Source: Actinernus sp. WN-2022
Taxonomy: Eukaryota > Cnidaria > Anthozoa > Actiniaria > Actinernidae
Direction: 5' to 3'
Assembly (NCBI GenBank): GCA_030867875.1
Contig: JAOWCC010001501.1
Span: forward strand, 26,285,036-26,349,035
Length of the DNA stretch: 64,000 nt
Part shown: positions 31,992-43,371 of the stretch, piece by piece
How positions within the stretch are numbered: position 1 is the first letter of the stretch
Layout: every line of letters starts with the position of its first letter
Position numbers and translations under genes: made by a program
The notes under the pieces: model-generated
Database searches by the model: none
What the model was told of the DNA's origin: nothing
What the model saw: the letters and a program-made list of their open reading frames with translations, nothing else

Positions 31992-34512
31992 ATGCCGAGC
32001 CTCAAGAAACTCACCAAGGAGCTGCGCCAAGAAATCGTAAGTTACCCTCAACCTTTTCCTTCTATTAGTAGTAATTTAGCATTTCGCTTAGCCGTACTTA
32101 TTTTTACTAAGACTAGATTTTGTAGCCACATTAATTTCATAGGTCGTTGTCTTAACGTTAAAGTTATTCCTAAGGGCTTTCGGTCGTCTTTTCACCCATC
32201 CATTTTTTCTAGCACTAGTGATCGTTACATAGAGGAAGTTAAACGCGCTTGTGTAACATTTTCTAGAAGTATTATGAGATCTACCATTAGAGCTATGTCG
32301 TCTAAACGTCAGGAACTTGACCGCAATATTCTAAGTTGCCGCTCTGAACTCGTAAGTAACTGCCCTACTGTTTTAGTTAATTCTATACGCGTTAAGATTC
32401 AGGAACTTAACTCTAGGCTCTTTAACTATTTAGCAGAAACTAAGACTCAGAAACTCAATCAACTTGTCGCCCCTCCATCCGTTACTGTGCAGCCAGAAGT
32501 TCCACGTAACACAGTTGTCACTATTCCTGACAATTTACCTCTTTCCGACAATGAGAAATCGATTATCAGCAAGGGCTTAAACTTTGTACCTATTGCTAAA
32601 GGATTCTGAGAGGTTTCTCCGTCGCGTTCAACTTAAGGCTTTTTTTCACGACCAGCAAGACAGTTCTAGCCTACCTGACAGAGACGAATTCGAATCGCTC
32701 AATACTCGTAAATCTTATTGGATACCTCCTGAAGGCCAATTCGCTTCAGTAGACCTGTTCGTTAGAAAATGTCGTCGGGACATTCAAAACCTTAATTTTA
32801 ATCAGGCCATTAAGTTTTCTAACTTGACTACAGGGGAACGCCTATCACTTAAAACTCTTCGCAATCGTAAAGATGTGGTAATCAAACCAGCCGATAAAGG
32901 CGGTGCCGTAGTTGTTTGGCACACCGATCTTTACAAGCAGGAAGCTTTTCGGCAACTCGCCGACACTAATTTTTACACTAAGGTCAAAAAAGATCTCACT
33001 CCGGCTAATCAAAAGCTTGTCAAGGAGACCATTAATGCTTTAATTTCTAAACAGGAACTCCCGCATACTGCTAGTAACCTTATCGTTACTACTCCTAGGA
33101 CTTCACACATATACTTTTTGCCTAAGATCCACAAAGCTAACAATCCCGGCCGCCCTATTGTTTCTGCTTGTAGTTGTCCTACTGAATTAATTTCTAGTTA
33201 CCTGGATAAGCAGATGGCTCCTTTCGTACAGTCTTTACCTTCCTACATCAAGGACACTAACCATGCACTCCAGATGTTTGACCAGTTTACATTTCATACC
33301 GACAATAAGCTCCTATTCACAATGGACGTTAAGTCTCTGTACACTGTCATACCCAATGATGAGGGACTTTTTTGACCACCGAACTATCCTGGAACCTAGC
33401 ACCGAAACTCTAATTCGTTTAGCCGAGCTCGTTCTTACTCTCAATTGCTTTTCATTTTCTGGTGAATTTTACAAGCAGACTAACGGCGTAGCTATGGGCA
33501 CGAAAATGGGCCCCAGTTATGCTAACCTTTTTGTTGGTTATGTAGAGGAACAAATTTTTGATCAGTACAACGGTCCTACGCCTGATTTTTTCGGTCGATA
33601 CATGATGACTGCATCGGTGCAACTTCTTCTAGTAAACGGGATCTAGAACGGTTTATTGATTTCGTTAACAACTTTCATCCGGCTCTCGACTTCACATGGG
33701 AGATTTCAGATGTTTCTATCACTTTTTTGGATGTCAATGTTTCTGTTAGCGGCAATAGTCTAACCACTACTGTTCATTACAAGCCAACTGATTCGCACAG
33801 TTATTTATTGTTTTCATCTTCTCATCCTACACATGTTAAAACCTCTATCCCATATTCCCAATTCCGTAGGCTTCGCCGTTTGTGCAGCGATGAATCCGAC
33901 TTCAATTCAAAGTCCGAGGAGATGCACCAGTTCTTTGTCGAGCGCGGTTATCCTAACGCTGTTGTGACAACTGCATTGGACCGCGCCCGTGACATCGACA
34001 GAAGAACGGCTCTGCTACCGTCCAAACCGAAGACTGAAGATAGGATTCCGTTTCCATTGACTTACCATCCGTCTAATCTGTCTATCAAGAAAATTATCCA
34101 GAGGAACTTTAAGATTTTACAGAGTGATCCAGAGACCACCTCTATCTTCCCGCAACCTCCTCTCATTTCTTTCAAACGTGACAAGAATCTCCGTGATTCC
34201 CTAGTCAAAGGATCACTACAACCTGATCTTCAACCAGGCACTTTTAAATGTTCTAGGACACGATGCAATACTCAGTGTGCTTATACTAAACCTACGACAT
34301 TTATTTCAGGACCGAAAGGCTCTCTTAAAGTCACTGACCATTTTGATTGTACTGCCAGTAATGTCATTTATTGTATCACCTGCACACTTTGTAACAAACT
34401 CTACATCGGAGAAACAGGGCGAAGATCGATTAGGAGATCGATTCCGCGAACACTTGCTAGATGTTAGAACTAACAGCAAGGATCTCGCCAAACCTGTAGC
34501 TCGTCACTTTAA
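31992..34512 (+). pseudogene. PLE reverse transcriptase and GIY-YIG gene, copy 1
   Basis: Segments at 31992-32609, about 32603-33375, 33371-33646 and 33727-34467 together cover N-terminal FSRSIMRSTIRAMSS, the RT N-region KPADKGGAVVVW, FLPKIHKANNPGRPIV, motif A FTMDVKSLYT, motif B GVAMGTKMGPSYANLF, the finger CSRTRCN and the first half of GIY-YIG (VIYCITCTLCNKLYIGETG). Motif C is lost to a frameshift at about 33590. Compared with copy 2 there is a deletion at about 32603, one at about 33370, a one-base loss at about 33590 and a four-base insertion at about 34430. It is dead. Confidence 0.9.
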
Positions 34513-34513
34513 C

Positions 34514-34790
34514 AGTTAAAGGAAGCATCCTGAGCATACGTGCCCATTCTTTACTGGAAATTAAAAGAACGTGATATAACCGAATGAGTTTTTTTTAAAG
34601 GTTGCCCGACGTTTCTTTGTGCGTGAATTTGAAAAGGCTTTTCAGTTAAAGGAAGCATCCTAAGCATACGTGCCCATTCTTTACTGGAAATTAAAAGAAC
34701 GAGATATAACCGAATGAGTTTTTTTTAAAGGTTGCCCGACGTTTCTTTGTGCATGAATGTATCCTGAGCATACGTGCCCATTCTTTACGT
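34514..34790 (+). repeat. ~131-bp tandem repeat, 2.3 units
   Basis: AGTTAAAGGAAGCATCCT begins units at 34513 and 34644; a third partial unit starts near 34758. Each has CATACGTGCCCATTCTTTAC and GTTGCCCGACGTTTCTTTGTG. It directly replaces the missing 3' end of PLE copy 1. Confidence 0.9.
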
Positions 34791-35079
34791 GTGATTGTTT
34801 GACATTTTCAGTCACTGTTGGGTGAAGGGCCGAATCAAACTTGGCTGCGTTATTGCGCCATGGAGCAAAACTCTTCCCTAAATTGATCGATGTGTTCTGG
34901 CCTCTTCTTTAAGAAAATTACAGTATCCTTGGAATGCCTTCGAAGGCGAACGCAAGCGACAGTTCCAAACTGAGGCTGTAGGGACTCTGCCGCGGCTTTG
35001 AATTCAGCGACCGTGATGTTTCTGACGGCTCTGGGCGCTGCTTGTCGGAATCCCCTGTATAAGATGACGCTTCCAGGGA

Positions 35080-35894
35080 ATAGAAGAATGGCCGTGGTAA
35101 TGTCAAAGCTCTTCGGCTGCTGGCGTTCCTATTTGCCAATGCAGCATGAGGTGGGCTCAGTGCATTGATCGCTCTGACGGTTATGTGTGGGAGTGTCGTA
35201 AACAGATTGGCAGGAAGAGACATAGAGTGGAAACAAGTATACGAGCGGGAAGTTGGTTTGAGCAATCAAATTTGTTAATTGAAGAGGTCATCAAGTTTAC
35301 GTACTGGTGGTCCCGAGGATTGCAGCAGTAGTGGCAAATCAAAGAGGAACTTGGCCTCAGGTCACATACAGCCGGTCGACTGGGACATGTTTTGCCGAGA
35401 AATTTGTGAAGTGAGACTGTTTGAGAAAAGAGAGCGCCTGGGAGGACCCGGAAAACTTGTTCAGATCGACGAAAGCAAAATCGGGAAGAGGAAATATCAT
35501 CGTGGCCATGTTGTGGAAGGACAGTGGGTATTTGGGGGAATAGAAGACGGTTGAGGACAGAACCGAGAAAACAATGCTGGCCCTTATTCAAGAATGGATC
35601 AAGCCAGGAACGACCATTGTGAGCGACGGCTGTAAAGGCTATATTGACTTAGAGAAACATGGATTTTTACATAAAACGGTGAACCATTCTGTAGAATTCG
35701 TTAACGATGAAGGCTATCACACGAACAAAATTGAGGGCCATTGGCGGCAATTGAAAGCGAGTTTATCGACACACGGAAGAAAGAAGGAACATTATTCGTC
35801 GTATCTGGCAGAATTTATTTGGTGTTATGTTAACCGCGGCGAAGACTTGTTCAAAACATTTTTGAAGGACGTTGTCAGCGTGCATGAAGTGTAA
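35080..35894 (+). pseudogene. Merlin-type (ISXO2-like) transposase, frameshifted
   Basis: The order matches the Merlin superfamily: an N-terminal zinc-ribbon-like piece (ICQCSM...YVWECRKQIGRKRHR) and IRAGSWFEQSNL, then WDMFCREICEV, LVQIDESKIGKRKYHRGH (first catalytic Asp), WVFGGIE, TTIVSDGCKGY (second Asp) and HTNKIEGHWRQLK (Glu). An in-frame stop lies at about 35329, a base insertion near 35380 and a deletion near 35550. It ends FLKDVVSVHEV at 35894. The element ends were not identified. Confidence 0.85.
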
Positions 35895-36115
35895 ATAAAA
35901 TATTTTGCCACCTTTGAGACTTTGAATAATTTTATATCAGTTATATCTTGTTCTTTAAATTTCCAACAGAACAGATGTTTTCCGCTTTTGTAAATAAAAT
36001 ATTTTGCCACCTTTGAGACGCCACCTTTGAGACTTTGAATAATTTTAGTCACTGCGTACCGCGTACCGCGTAGCCACTTCATAATACAGCAAAATTAGTC
36101 ACTGCGTACCGCGTA
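35895..36115. repeat. Duplicated 3' flank of the Merlin gene
   Basis: TAAATAAAATATTTTGCCACC, then TTTGAGACTTTGAATAATTTT, occurs at about 35891-35933 and again at 35991-36046, with an extra GCCACCTTTGAGAC. GTCACTGCGTACCGCGTA also repeats at 36049 and 36095. Confidence 0.8.
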
Positions 36116-36210
36116 GCCAGCCCTTTTCCAGTAACGATTTCAATGTGGCAGGGTATTCTGCAGTTAAGCCAAACAACGGCTGCTCGCTTAGTTCCCAGAC
36201 CGGTGGTACG

Positions 36211-36229
36211 TAGCCCGCGTCGCAGGCTA
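36211..36229. mobile_element. 19-bp TAGCC...GGCTA foldback remnant with flanking direct repeats
   Basis: TAGCCCGCGTCGCAGGCTA is almost fully palindromic. It is flanked by GTGGTACG at 36203-36210 and 36230-36237, or by a 9-bp GTGGTACGT if the first T is counted in the duplication. It looks like an extreme internal deletion, or a footprint, of the TAGCCTG family. Confidence 0.45.
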
Positions 36230-38269
36230 GTGGTACGTGGACCGCTTTAAAGCTTGACTCACTCGCTGAGGGCAAAGCATAACACTAAATAAACTTTTGC
36301 TTCAGTGTAGTTTCACGTTTACGGCAGATCCTTGTCTTGTTACTAGTATTAAAAGGTTTCGGCAGAAATCATTGTAGATGTTTGCGTATTAAAATCTCAA
36401 CTCTTCTTGGAATCTGAATTTCCACGTGTATGCAATCAGTCAGGCGTGAACGTCAGTCTGATTTTTTACAGAACATTAGCCTGCGTTGCGGCTCTGGAGT
36501 ATCGGAGCGCAGCGAAGGGAGATTAGTGGGATTGGGGCGAGAGAAAAAAGAGAGGGGGGACGGGGTGGGGAGGAGATGAAGATAGAGCCTGCCTGCAACC
36601 CATGGTTATTTTGATATCCACCCACTAATTAAAATGCATTCTTATTAGTAAGTCATTCGACCGATTCATCCAATCATCATGCGGCGGAAGTGAAAACCAA
36701 GTCTAATATCTGTCAAACTCACGCGTGGAATCTCAAGGAATCTCAATTCGAGCGTAAAATTCAAAACAAAATATACTTATATCACCTTGAAACGAGCATA
36801 AAACATTTAATAGCTAAACTGCATTAAACACAAACAACAGATCAGGGGCTGGCATCTCGTTTATTGATACTAGTCGGACACGTATATAATTACAGCAGTA
36901 TATAAGGTTGGCCAATCACGTCTGTATAGATGTGTAGTTAGTAATTTCTTCTGTTCTCAACATATATCCTGAAGAAAATTTAGGTATCAAAGTAAAGAAA
37001 CGCCTTCGAATGATTCTTACATATTAATTACTCATCTTTATACACCCTCAACGCTATCCCAACGGGATTATGTAACTTGTTTATATAACATAACAACATT
37101 CTGCATTAATTCCTACCCACTTGTGTACATTCCGTAACGCTACTAAAATATATTTATACTCTTATCACCTTGAAACGAGCATAAAACATTTAATAGCTAA
37201 ACTGCATTAAACACAAACAAAAGATCAGGGGCTGGCATCTCGTTTATTGATGCCCGACCTTCGATGTTAAAGAAAGACCATGACGCAAGCTAAACTTCTA
37301 GAAACTGAAAGCAAAGAACAAGGTTGTCTTGACGTACGTATCCATCTTTTGATCAGTACGATTTACTTTGACCTAAACAATAGTGTAATGGTACTTCTAA
37401 TAAGGTCTGTTTCAGCCATAAACACTGTGAAACGATCCCTATAAATATCAGTCTTACTCTTCAGCAATGATATACAGCTCGACAGAACTGTTATCGCAAA
37501 AATTAACATCGCAGTCAGGGGTACAAACTGGCTAACTCAGTGAAACGCGGTGTATGCTGTAACACAAATTGCGGTTCAGTAGTGAAGTCTGAAAAATTCA
37601 CGGTAACATTCATTTCCGAAGTAACAGACCCCTTCTTGGAGTTAGTTCAGATAATTTCCTTTTTTACCGGCTTAATATAACTGATATACTAATTTTGGAG
37701 CGCAAATGCTGGTAAAGCTGTACAATTTGTACGCCCAATTATTTCCGTAAAATAGAGACTTGTACTGAATATGGACAATTACATTGTTAGTAATAATCTT
37801 ACAGTGCATACTGAAATCTCATATAGACGGTAGAAGAGAAATTTCGGATAGGCCCAAATTATTGAAGGCTCTTGAATATATGTCCATTGTGTTAGCTTCT
37901 GCTTGAACAGCACGCAGGGGCGGCTGCTAACTTCCGTAACTGTGGATCCATAAAGCCATTAACCTTCAATGCAAATTAAACGCTTGTTTACCTTGTAAAA
38001 CTGAGGAGATAAAAAACAATAATATATTAGAACAGGCCCAGTGGCCGCAACGTGATGAAAACACCACATTTCTCTATAATAAACAGGCTATTCAGTGTGT
38101 CGTTCCAGTGAACATAAAGTTAATGAGCCAGTGCTGTTATACTGCCGTTCTGTCTAGACGGGCTAATTCTCATAAAAAGCGTCCAGGATTACAAAAGAAT
38201 CCCACCTTGTCTAGCATTGATTACCGTCGTCTAGGTAAACGACTATCTTGATACTCAATATAATATACG

Positions 38270-38720
38270 CGAATATTGCAGTAACAGCTTCATAAGTTTC
38301 AGTAGTGAATATGTTAGGACCAGTAGACAAAACAAATGGCAAAACAGTAAACTTCTAGTACTTCATAGCAACCACTGAATGGCCAGTAAAAACCTAACAC
38401 TTATTGATCTAGCGGGAAAATCTCCGTATGGTGATAACCCGATTTGACGAAAATTGCCGGTCGAATACAAAACATTGGCAAACGCCCATACCATCATCTA
38501 GGTAAACAACTAATTTTAAACGTTTTACTACGCGAATATTTCACTAGCAGCCTCATAAGTTAAGTGAATATGCAAGGACTTGAACTTGGACCAGTTGACA
38601 AGCCAAATGGCAAGACCGTAAACTTGTAGTATTTCGTAACAGCGCCGAATGGCCAGGAAAAACCGAACACTTATTGATCAAGCGAGAAAATCTCAATATG
38701 GTGATAACCAGGTTTAATAT
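38270..38720. repeat. ~270-bp tandem duplication within the 4-kb element
   Basis: Two diverged units share ACGCGAATATT, CCAGT(A/T)GACAA, GCAA(A/G)AC(A/C)GTAAACTT, GAATGGCCAG, AACACTTATTGATC and ATGGTGATAACC, starting at about 38270 and 38535. Confidence 0.75.
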
Positions 38721-38995
38721 CAGACGAATAAAGAAAAATTTGACGAAAGATCTAACAGACGATCAAGCATAGGCTTGGCATCTACCAATAACAGGCATTC
38801 GGATATCTAAGGTTCTAATAAAAGCCTATTTTCACCGTTTGACTGAATCGAAACGTACAATGGATTTACCACCGTAGGGGCGAAGCTGCATTCCACTACT
38901 GATTCAACAGCTAACATAGCAGTTTGCTGAATGAATCCCAAACATGTGAACTAGTCTTCCTTAGACCTTTTTCAGATATCACAATTTTCGCTGTA

Positions 38996-39505
38996 TTACG
39001 CGTAGTTACGCTCAAGCGTGCTCATTTTCAAAGAATTGGAAATTTCAGACGACAGATTATACTTAGCTTTTCCTAGCCTGTGCACAGTATCTTCGTACTT
39101 CTTGTCCACCACACTTTCAATTGGTTGTGGTCGTACTTGTCGACGCACGACTATTGAATTGGTTATTTGAACATGCTGCAAAATTCGCCAAGTGTCAGAG
39201 CTTCCCGCAGCTGAACACTTGTCCTTTGCCTGAAGACTCGTGGTGTAGCGAAAGGGTTGATACCGCGGTGAGAGACATCCTGTACTGTTTATTCCCTCTG
39301 ATCCTCGCACGTGGCTCTCTTTTCTGCGACACGACGTAGCTTCTTTCCAGCACTAAAATCTTCGGCCAGCTCATCAGACTCTGTATTCTTCAGGAACTGT
39401 CCAGCCAGCAAAGCTTCCAAATTCGAAGAACCATGCAGTTGCTCTTTGAGGAGACTACGGGAGTTTCGGTTTCGCTTACCAGTTCTGGGTCCGACATCAT
39501 AAATT
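38996..39505 (-). other. Unrecognised open frames within the 4-kb element
   Basis: The minus-strand frame at 38996-39310 encodes a basic, tail-like end (VDKKYEDTVHRLGKAKYNL). Upstream, 39480-39500 has ATGTCGGACCCAGAACTG followed by GTAAGC, which resembles a short first exon and splice donor. No family was recognised. It may be a captured host-gene fragment. Confidence 0.25.
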
Positions 39506-40603
39506 TAGGTATCAAAGTAGAGAAACACCTTCGAATGATTCTTACATATTAATCACTCTTCTTTATACACCCTCAACGCTATCCCAACGGGATTATGTAA
39601 CTTGTTTATATAACATAACAACATTCTGCATTAATTCCTACCCACTTGTGTACATTCCGTAACGCTACTAAATATATGAACTTGGATGTGAAGACAGGGC
39701 CGGCCTAAACCCAAACCTGTAAATGTCAACGACTTTTGCAGGATATGTAATGTATGTTTTAAGGTCGCGTTTGGGAATTCAAATATTTCCACGGCGAGAA
39801 TCTGTTCGAGCCTTAAGAAAGAAAAGATAATTCTAGCTGGTGCCTGCAAAAGTATTGGTCTTCATATTCCGAAATCTGCTTCTCTATCAAAGTGAGTCTG
39901 TCGTTCCCGAGGAAGGAAGATTCGAAATGCTGTAGAGAACTACACCTTTGTTCGAGAAGGTTTGCAGGATAAAGATAACTAAGATAAAGATAACTCGTTG
40001 CCGCTGAATATAAAGTCGCCACCAAATCAGTAAAGAACACTGCCTACCACAATAACACCGGAGCGAAGTTCTGCCAAAAGAAGCGCTAAAAATCATCCAC
40101 ACAACGTTACGAAATCAACAAAGCAACTAGTGTTTTCCAAACACAGTTGGGATACAGCTAGAACATCTCTTCCAGACAAAATATCTCTAATAGCCTTGCT
40201 CCTGTTCTTTATTTAAATTCATTGCTGAGAGAATTCTTGTTACATGTATGTTTGTCGCCATATACTAATTGGTTTCTGCTCTTATCGCATCCATGCATGA
40301 AAAAACTTAATGATTTCTATCAATCACGCATTTTAGCCAATAGCAATACGCGGCCTTCTGAGGCCGAGAGTTATCAAAATAACCATGGGTTGCCGGCAGG
40401 CTCTATCTTCATCCCCTCCCCACCCCGTCCCCCCTCTCTTTTTTCTCTCGCCCCAATCCCGATAATCTCCGCTCGCTGCGCTCCGATACTCCAGAGCCTC
40501 AACGCAGGCTAACAGAACAACGCATTCTCCCCGTTGAATTAACAATTATCCTGAAATGGCAAACACGCTTGAAATACCGATTATTGGTAATACTACGACA
40601 AAT

Positions 40604-40655
40604 CCTAACCCGAACCATAAACCGAACCCGAACCATAAACCGAACCCTAACCATC
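40604..40655. repeat. Short CGAACC(C/A)TAA(A/C)C repeat
   Basis: About five imperfect units of CGAACCATAAAC / CCTAACC. It superficially resembles telomeric DNA but is short and irregular. Confidence 0.7.
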
Positions 40656-41126
40656 GGACGAGTTCGCGGGTAAACGACGGGTTCTCACTCACCTAGAGCT
40701 GGGGTTCACAGGTAAACAAGAAGAGAAGGTAAACGAGAGAAAAAATGTTTTTTGAGCGCTCCTACTCGGACTTAGCCTGCTATGCAGACGTATTTTTTCA
40801 TTCTCATAAATTCGAAGAAAAAAGTAACGTCTGCTTACCCGAGCGCTTAATTAGTTTCCAATATACAAGCAGACGTCAGCACGTTTGTTTTATTTTTCTG
40901 CCCAATCAAAGCCATTGTTAGAATTTTAGTGAATTGGCGCGCCAGTGAACACTCCTATGATTGGTCAATGGCAAATGTATTGTCTGAATTCCTTTTAAAT
41001 GTAACATACGTCACTTTTTTGTGTGTACTGCAGTGTAGTACAGACGTCATCACTACTACACTAAGCCGGCCTACCGCCGTTCGGAATGTAACAAATGTTT
41101 ATCTTTATCCTTGACTGGTTTTCAGA

Positions 41127-41414
41127 ATGTCATTAGAATTACGATTATCGTTATTTCAAGCGTGTTTTCCATTTAAGGATAGTTGTGAATTCAATGGGGA
41201 GGATGTGTTGCAACGAACAGAACATCAACAGAGTTTTGAAGTAGCCTGCGTAGCAAGCCCAGGGGAATGGGGAAGAGGGGAGAGGGAATGGGGAGAGGGG
41301 CTTACTACGCAGGCTAGTTTTGAAGCAACGTTTGTCATATCGAAAGACGTGCAAAAACTTCTATACTCTTACCAGAAAACTTCTACTGGGAAAGTGCAAT
41401 TCATTTTGAATTAA
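41127..41414 (+). other. Unrecognised open frame interrupted by a 75-bp MITE
   Basis: The frame reads SLELRLSLFQACFPFKDSCEF, then the MITE (frame preserved: 75 + 9 = 84 bp), then SFEATFVISKDVQKLLYSYQ. The pre-insertion frame would also be open. It could be an exon, but no family is recognised and no splice sites were confirmed. Confidence 0.2.
41242..41316. mobile_element. 75-bp MITE with perfect 9-bp target duplication
   Basis: The ends TAGCCTGCGTAGCAAGCCC and GGGGCTTACTACGCAGGCTA are inverted. The flanks are identical, GTTTTGAAG at 41233-41241 and 41317-41325. The core is a G-rich purine tract. It shares its termini with the 4-kb element at 36477-40511. Nine-base duplications fit the Mutator group. 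Confidence 0.88.
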
Positions 41415-42147
41415 AAGAGCTTTAATGCATCGGATCAGATCAGTCAGTTCGCGATGCCATAGCTGAATGTGTTTCTCGTCTTTCCGCTCCAGCAGCAAGA
41501 ATATTGACACGAGAAGAGACGAATTTGAATTTGAATTTGATCAGTCACCATGCTTTGATGAGCAACACTTATGGATTTCTTCAGCATATTACCGAGATAA
41601 ATCACTACTCACCTTATGCACTGTTCAAACCACGAGGCGAACCGTAAATCGTAATGCATCATGGACATGCTGAGTTAATTTATGCGCAAAGGTACAAACC
41701 CACGTTTTTCGAGTTTGGATTGTGCCTGTGGACCACAGGTAGCCCGCGTTAAGATTAGTATGCATTCTCGCTCTCGCCCGAACGCAACAATAGAGTGTCC
41801 AGTCATTCTGCGCGATCAGTGTTCGGATCCCGATATAAAGGCGAGGAGACAGCCGAGCCAATGGCAAGGAGACACGGCCGAGCCAATGGCTTGTGGTACG
41901 TGGATCTAGAATCCGTGTCCAACACACTGGCGAGGTTTAGATATTCTTAATAACCAGCCACGCCCCAATTCCATTGTTCTATGCAGGTTTTGATCCTCAT
42001 GGGTAGACCTGCATTCTAAAAGCCGAGAGCGGATTTGAATAGCAAAGAATGAGCGGAACTGAATTTAAAACCAAGGACAGGTCTAAATTTTCAACATATA
42101 GACCTCCCCTGGGTTTTGAATTAAACCTTGTTCTCTGAATAAATTAT

Positions 42148-42460
42148 TCACAAAATTCGTCTGACAACATTATATTTTATTTGCAGTACAATTCCTCTTG
42201 AATTTTCTTCACGCCACTTCTTGAACATTTTCATAGCCCAAGCTTTCTTATAGAGCGTGTTTTTCGGAACTGCTTCCTTGATTCTTTTAGCAATCTCGCT
42301 CTCACTTTTCGGCTCACTGAACCTGAAGTTTTGCTTCTCTTCTTTTCCATTCGCGTCTTCTGTTTCATTCACTATACTGCTTAACACATCTTCAAGGTAG
42401 TTGTAATTGTCCACCACTCCAACGACTCTTGGTCTTCATGGCGATCGAAATCCATGGCGC
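42148..42460 (-). pseudogene. DUF3504/Crypton-like recombinase N-terminal exon
   Basis: The minus strand encodes NFRFSEPKSESEIAKRIKEA, VPKNTLYKKAWAMKMFKKW and REENSRG. The 'F..P.S..E....AVPKNT...T.WA...F..W...R' pattern is the N-terminal DNA-binding module of KIAA1958/DUF3504-type, Crypton-derived recombinases. An upstream MDFDRHEDQESLEWW start (near 42450) is in a different frame, so either a frameshift or an exon boundary lies near 42417. No catalytic part follows. Confidence 0.45.
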
Positions 42461-42883
42461 TCGCAGCTTTGCAAAGCGAGAAAACACTGAAGAACTGCGG
42501 TCTGGTGAATGAATATGAACTAAACGCGCAATAATCATTTGGGAATTGAAAAACTAATCATGTGAATCATTGCTGCCATATGAAAAATCATTATCGAATT
42601 CATAGATGAAACACTTTGACGTTTTCCACAAAAGCACTAAATTTCGGAGTAAAGCCTGTCAATCAACAGCACAAATGCGACTGATTAACAATGGTTGCCC
42701 GATTAGGCAAATGAGTACGCTATTTATCCATTTTTACTAATTACTTTTTGCTAATTCTATAAAACAACGGAACCAATTAGCAAAACGCGATTACACATAG
42801 GTTAGGCGTGTAAAATCTGTGATTGCATGAGGCAATGGAATTGGGGCGTGACTGGTTATTAAGTCGGTTCAAAACCGCGGGTT

Positions 42884-43371
42884 TTGCGCCCTCGGTCTTT
42901 AATTTCAATGAAAGACCTCATGCTCACCCTTGGTTTTGATCCTTTACATAGCGCATCCGCCGATGAAATAAAATCCATTATTAATTGTGAGAATGTTCTA
43001 ATTATTTTATTCTCTAAGGTGAGCATTCCGCATGTATTTCATGTGTACAGTATTTCAACTGCAGGCATTTTATTCGATTCTTGACTGCGGTCGAACTGAG
43101 CAAGAAGGCAATGGCAGAAAGTCCTCGGAATAAGCGATTTAGAGAGCCTCTTTCTATAGAAGAGGCTCTGAAGGATATGAAGCAAGCGTTTCAAAAAGGA
43201 ACGGAGTATAAAACGGGGTTAGAAAGTGGCAACAAGAGAGGGAAAACAAGCTCCCAGCCCTGGAAGTCAATCCGAACGTTAGAGGAACTTGGCCATGCGG
43301 ATATACCTTATTATAGGAAATTAACAATGCACGTTGACAACGCGAAGAAAATTTACGTTACACTAAATTAA
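42884..43371 (+). other. Two unassigned adjacent open frames
   Basis: 42884-43084 contains MKDLMLTLGFDPLHSASADE and 43081-43371 contains FREPLSIEEALKDMKQAFQK. A GTGAGC donor-like site (43019) and an AACTGCAG acceptor-like site (43064) lie between, but the phases do not match and the intron would be only 46 bases. The second frame is cut by the TA element at 43306. No family was recognised. Confidence 0.2.

Larger units (their letters stand above)
31786..34513 (+). mobile_element. Penelope-like element, copy 1 (3'-truncated)
   Basis: Runs from just after a TTG-repeat (31761-31785) through a pLTR-type leader with a hammerhead-like motif, then the RT/GIY-YIG gene, and stops abruptly within the GIY-YIG domain at about 34513. 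Against the copy at 55389-57826 it is highly similar but carries several deletions. The start region ATGCCGAGCCTCAAGAAACT...GAAATC|GTAAGT has a perfect splice-donor-like site; retained introns are known in PLEs. Confidence 0.9.
36781..39670. repeat. Direct repeats within the 4-kb element
   Basis: A ~90-bp block (CACCTTGAAACGAGCATAAA to GGCTGGCATCTCGTTTATTG) occurs at about 36782 and 37166. A ~170-bp block (AATTTAGGTATCAAAGTA to CATTCCGTAACGCTACTAAA) occurs at about 36980-37150 and 39503-39672. The interior has therefore been rearranged by duplication. Confidence 0.85.
36477..40511. mobile_element. 4035-bp TIR element, 141-bp inverted repeats, 9-bp flanking repeats (MULE-like)
   Basis: The left arm (36477-36617) and right arm (40371-40511) begin TAGCCTGCGTTG and are about 94% identical, including a G-rich tract. 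The flanks ACAGAACAT (36468-36476) and ACAGAACAA (40512-40520) match at 8 of 9 positions. Nine-base duplications are typical of Mutator-like elements. No recognisable transposase was found; the interior holds several direct repeats and short unknown frames, so it is probably non-autonomous. Confidence 0.75.

Noticed and set aside
40604..40655. Telomere-like CCTAACC repeat
   Set aside because: Too short and irregular, and the units do not match a TTAGGG array.
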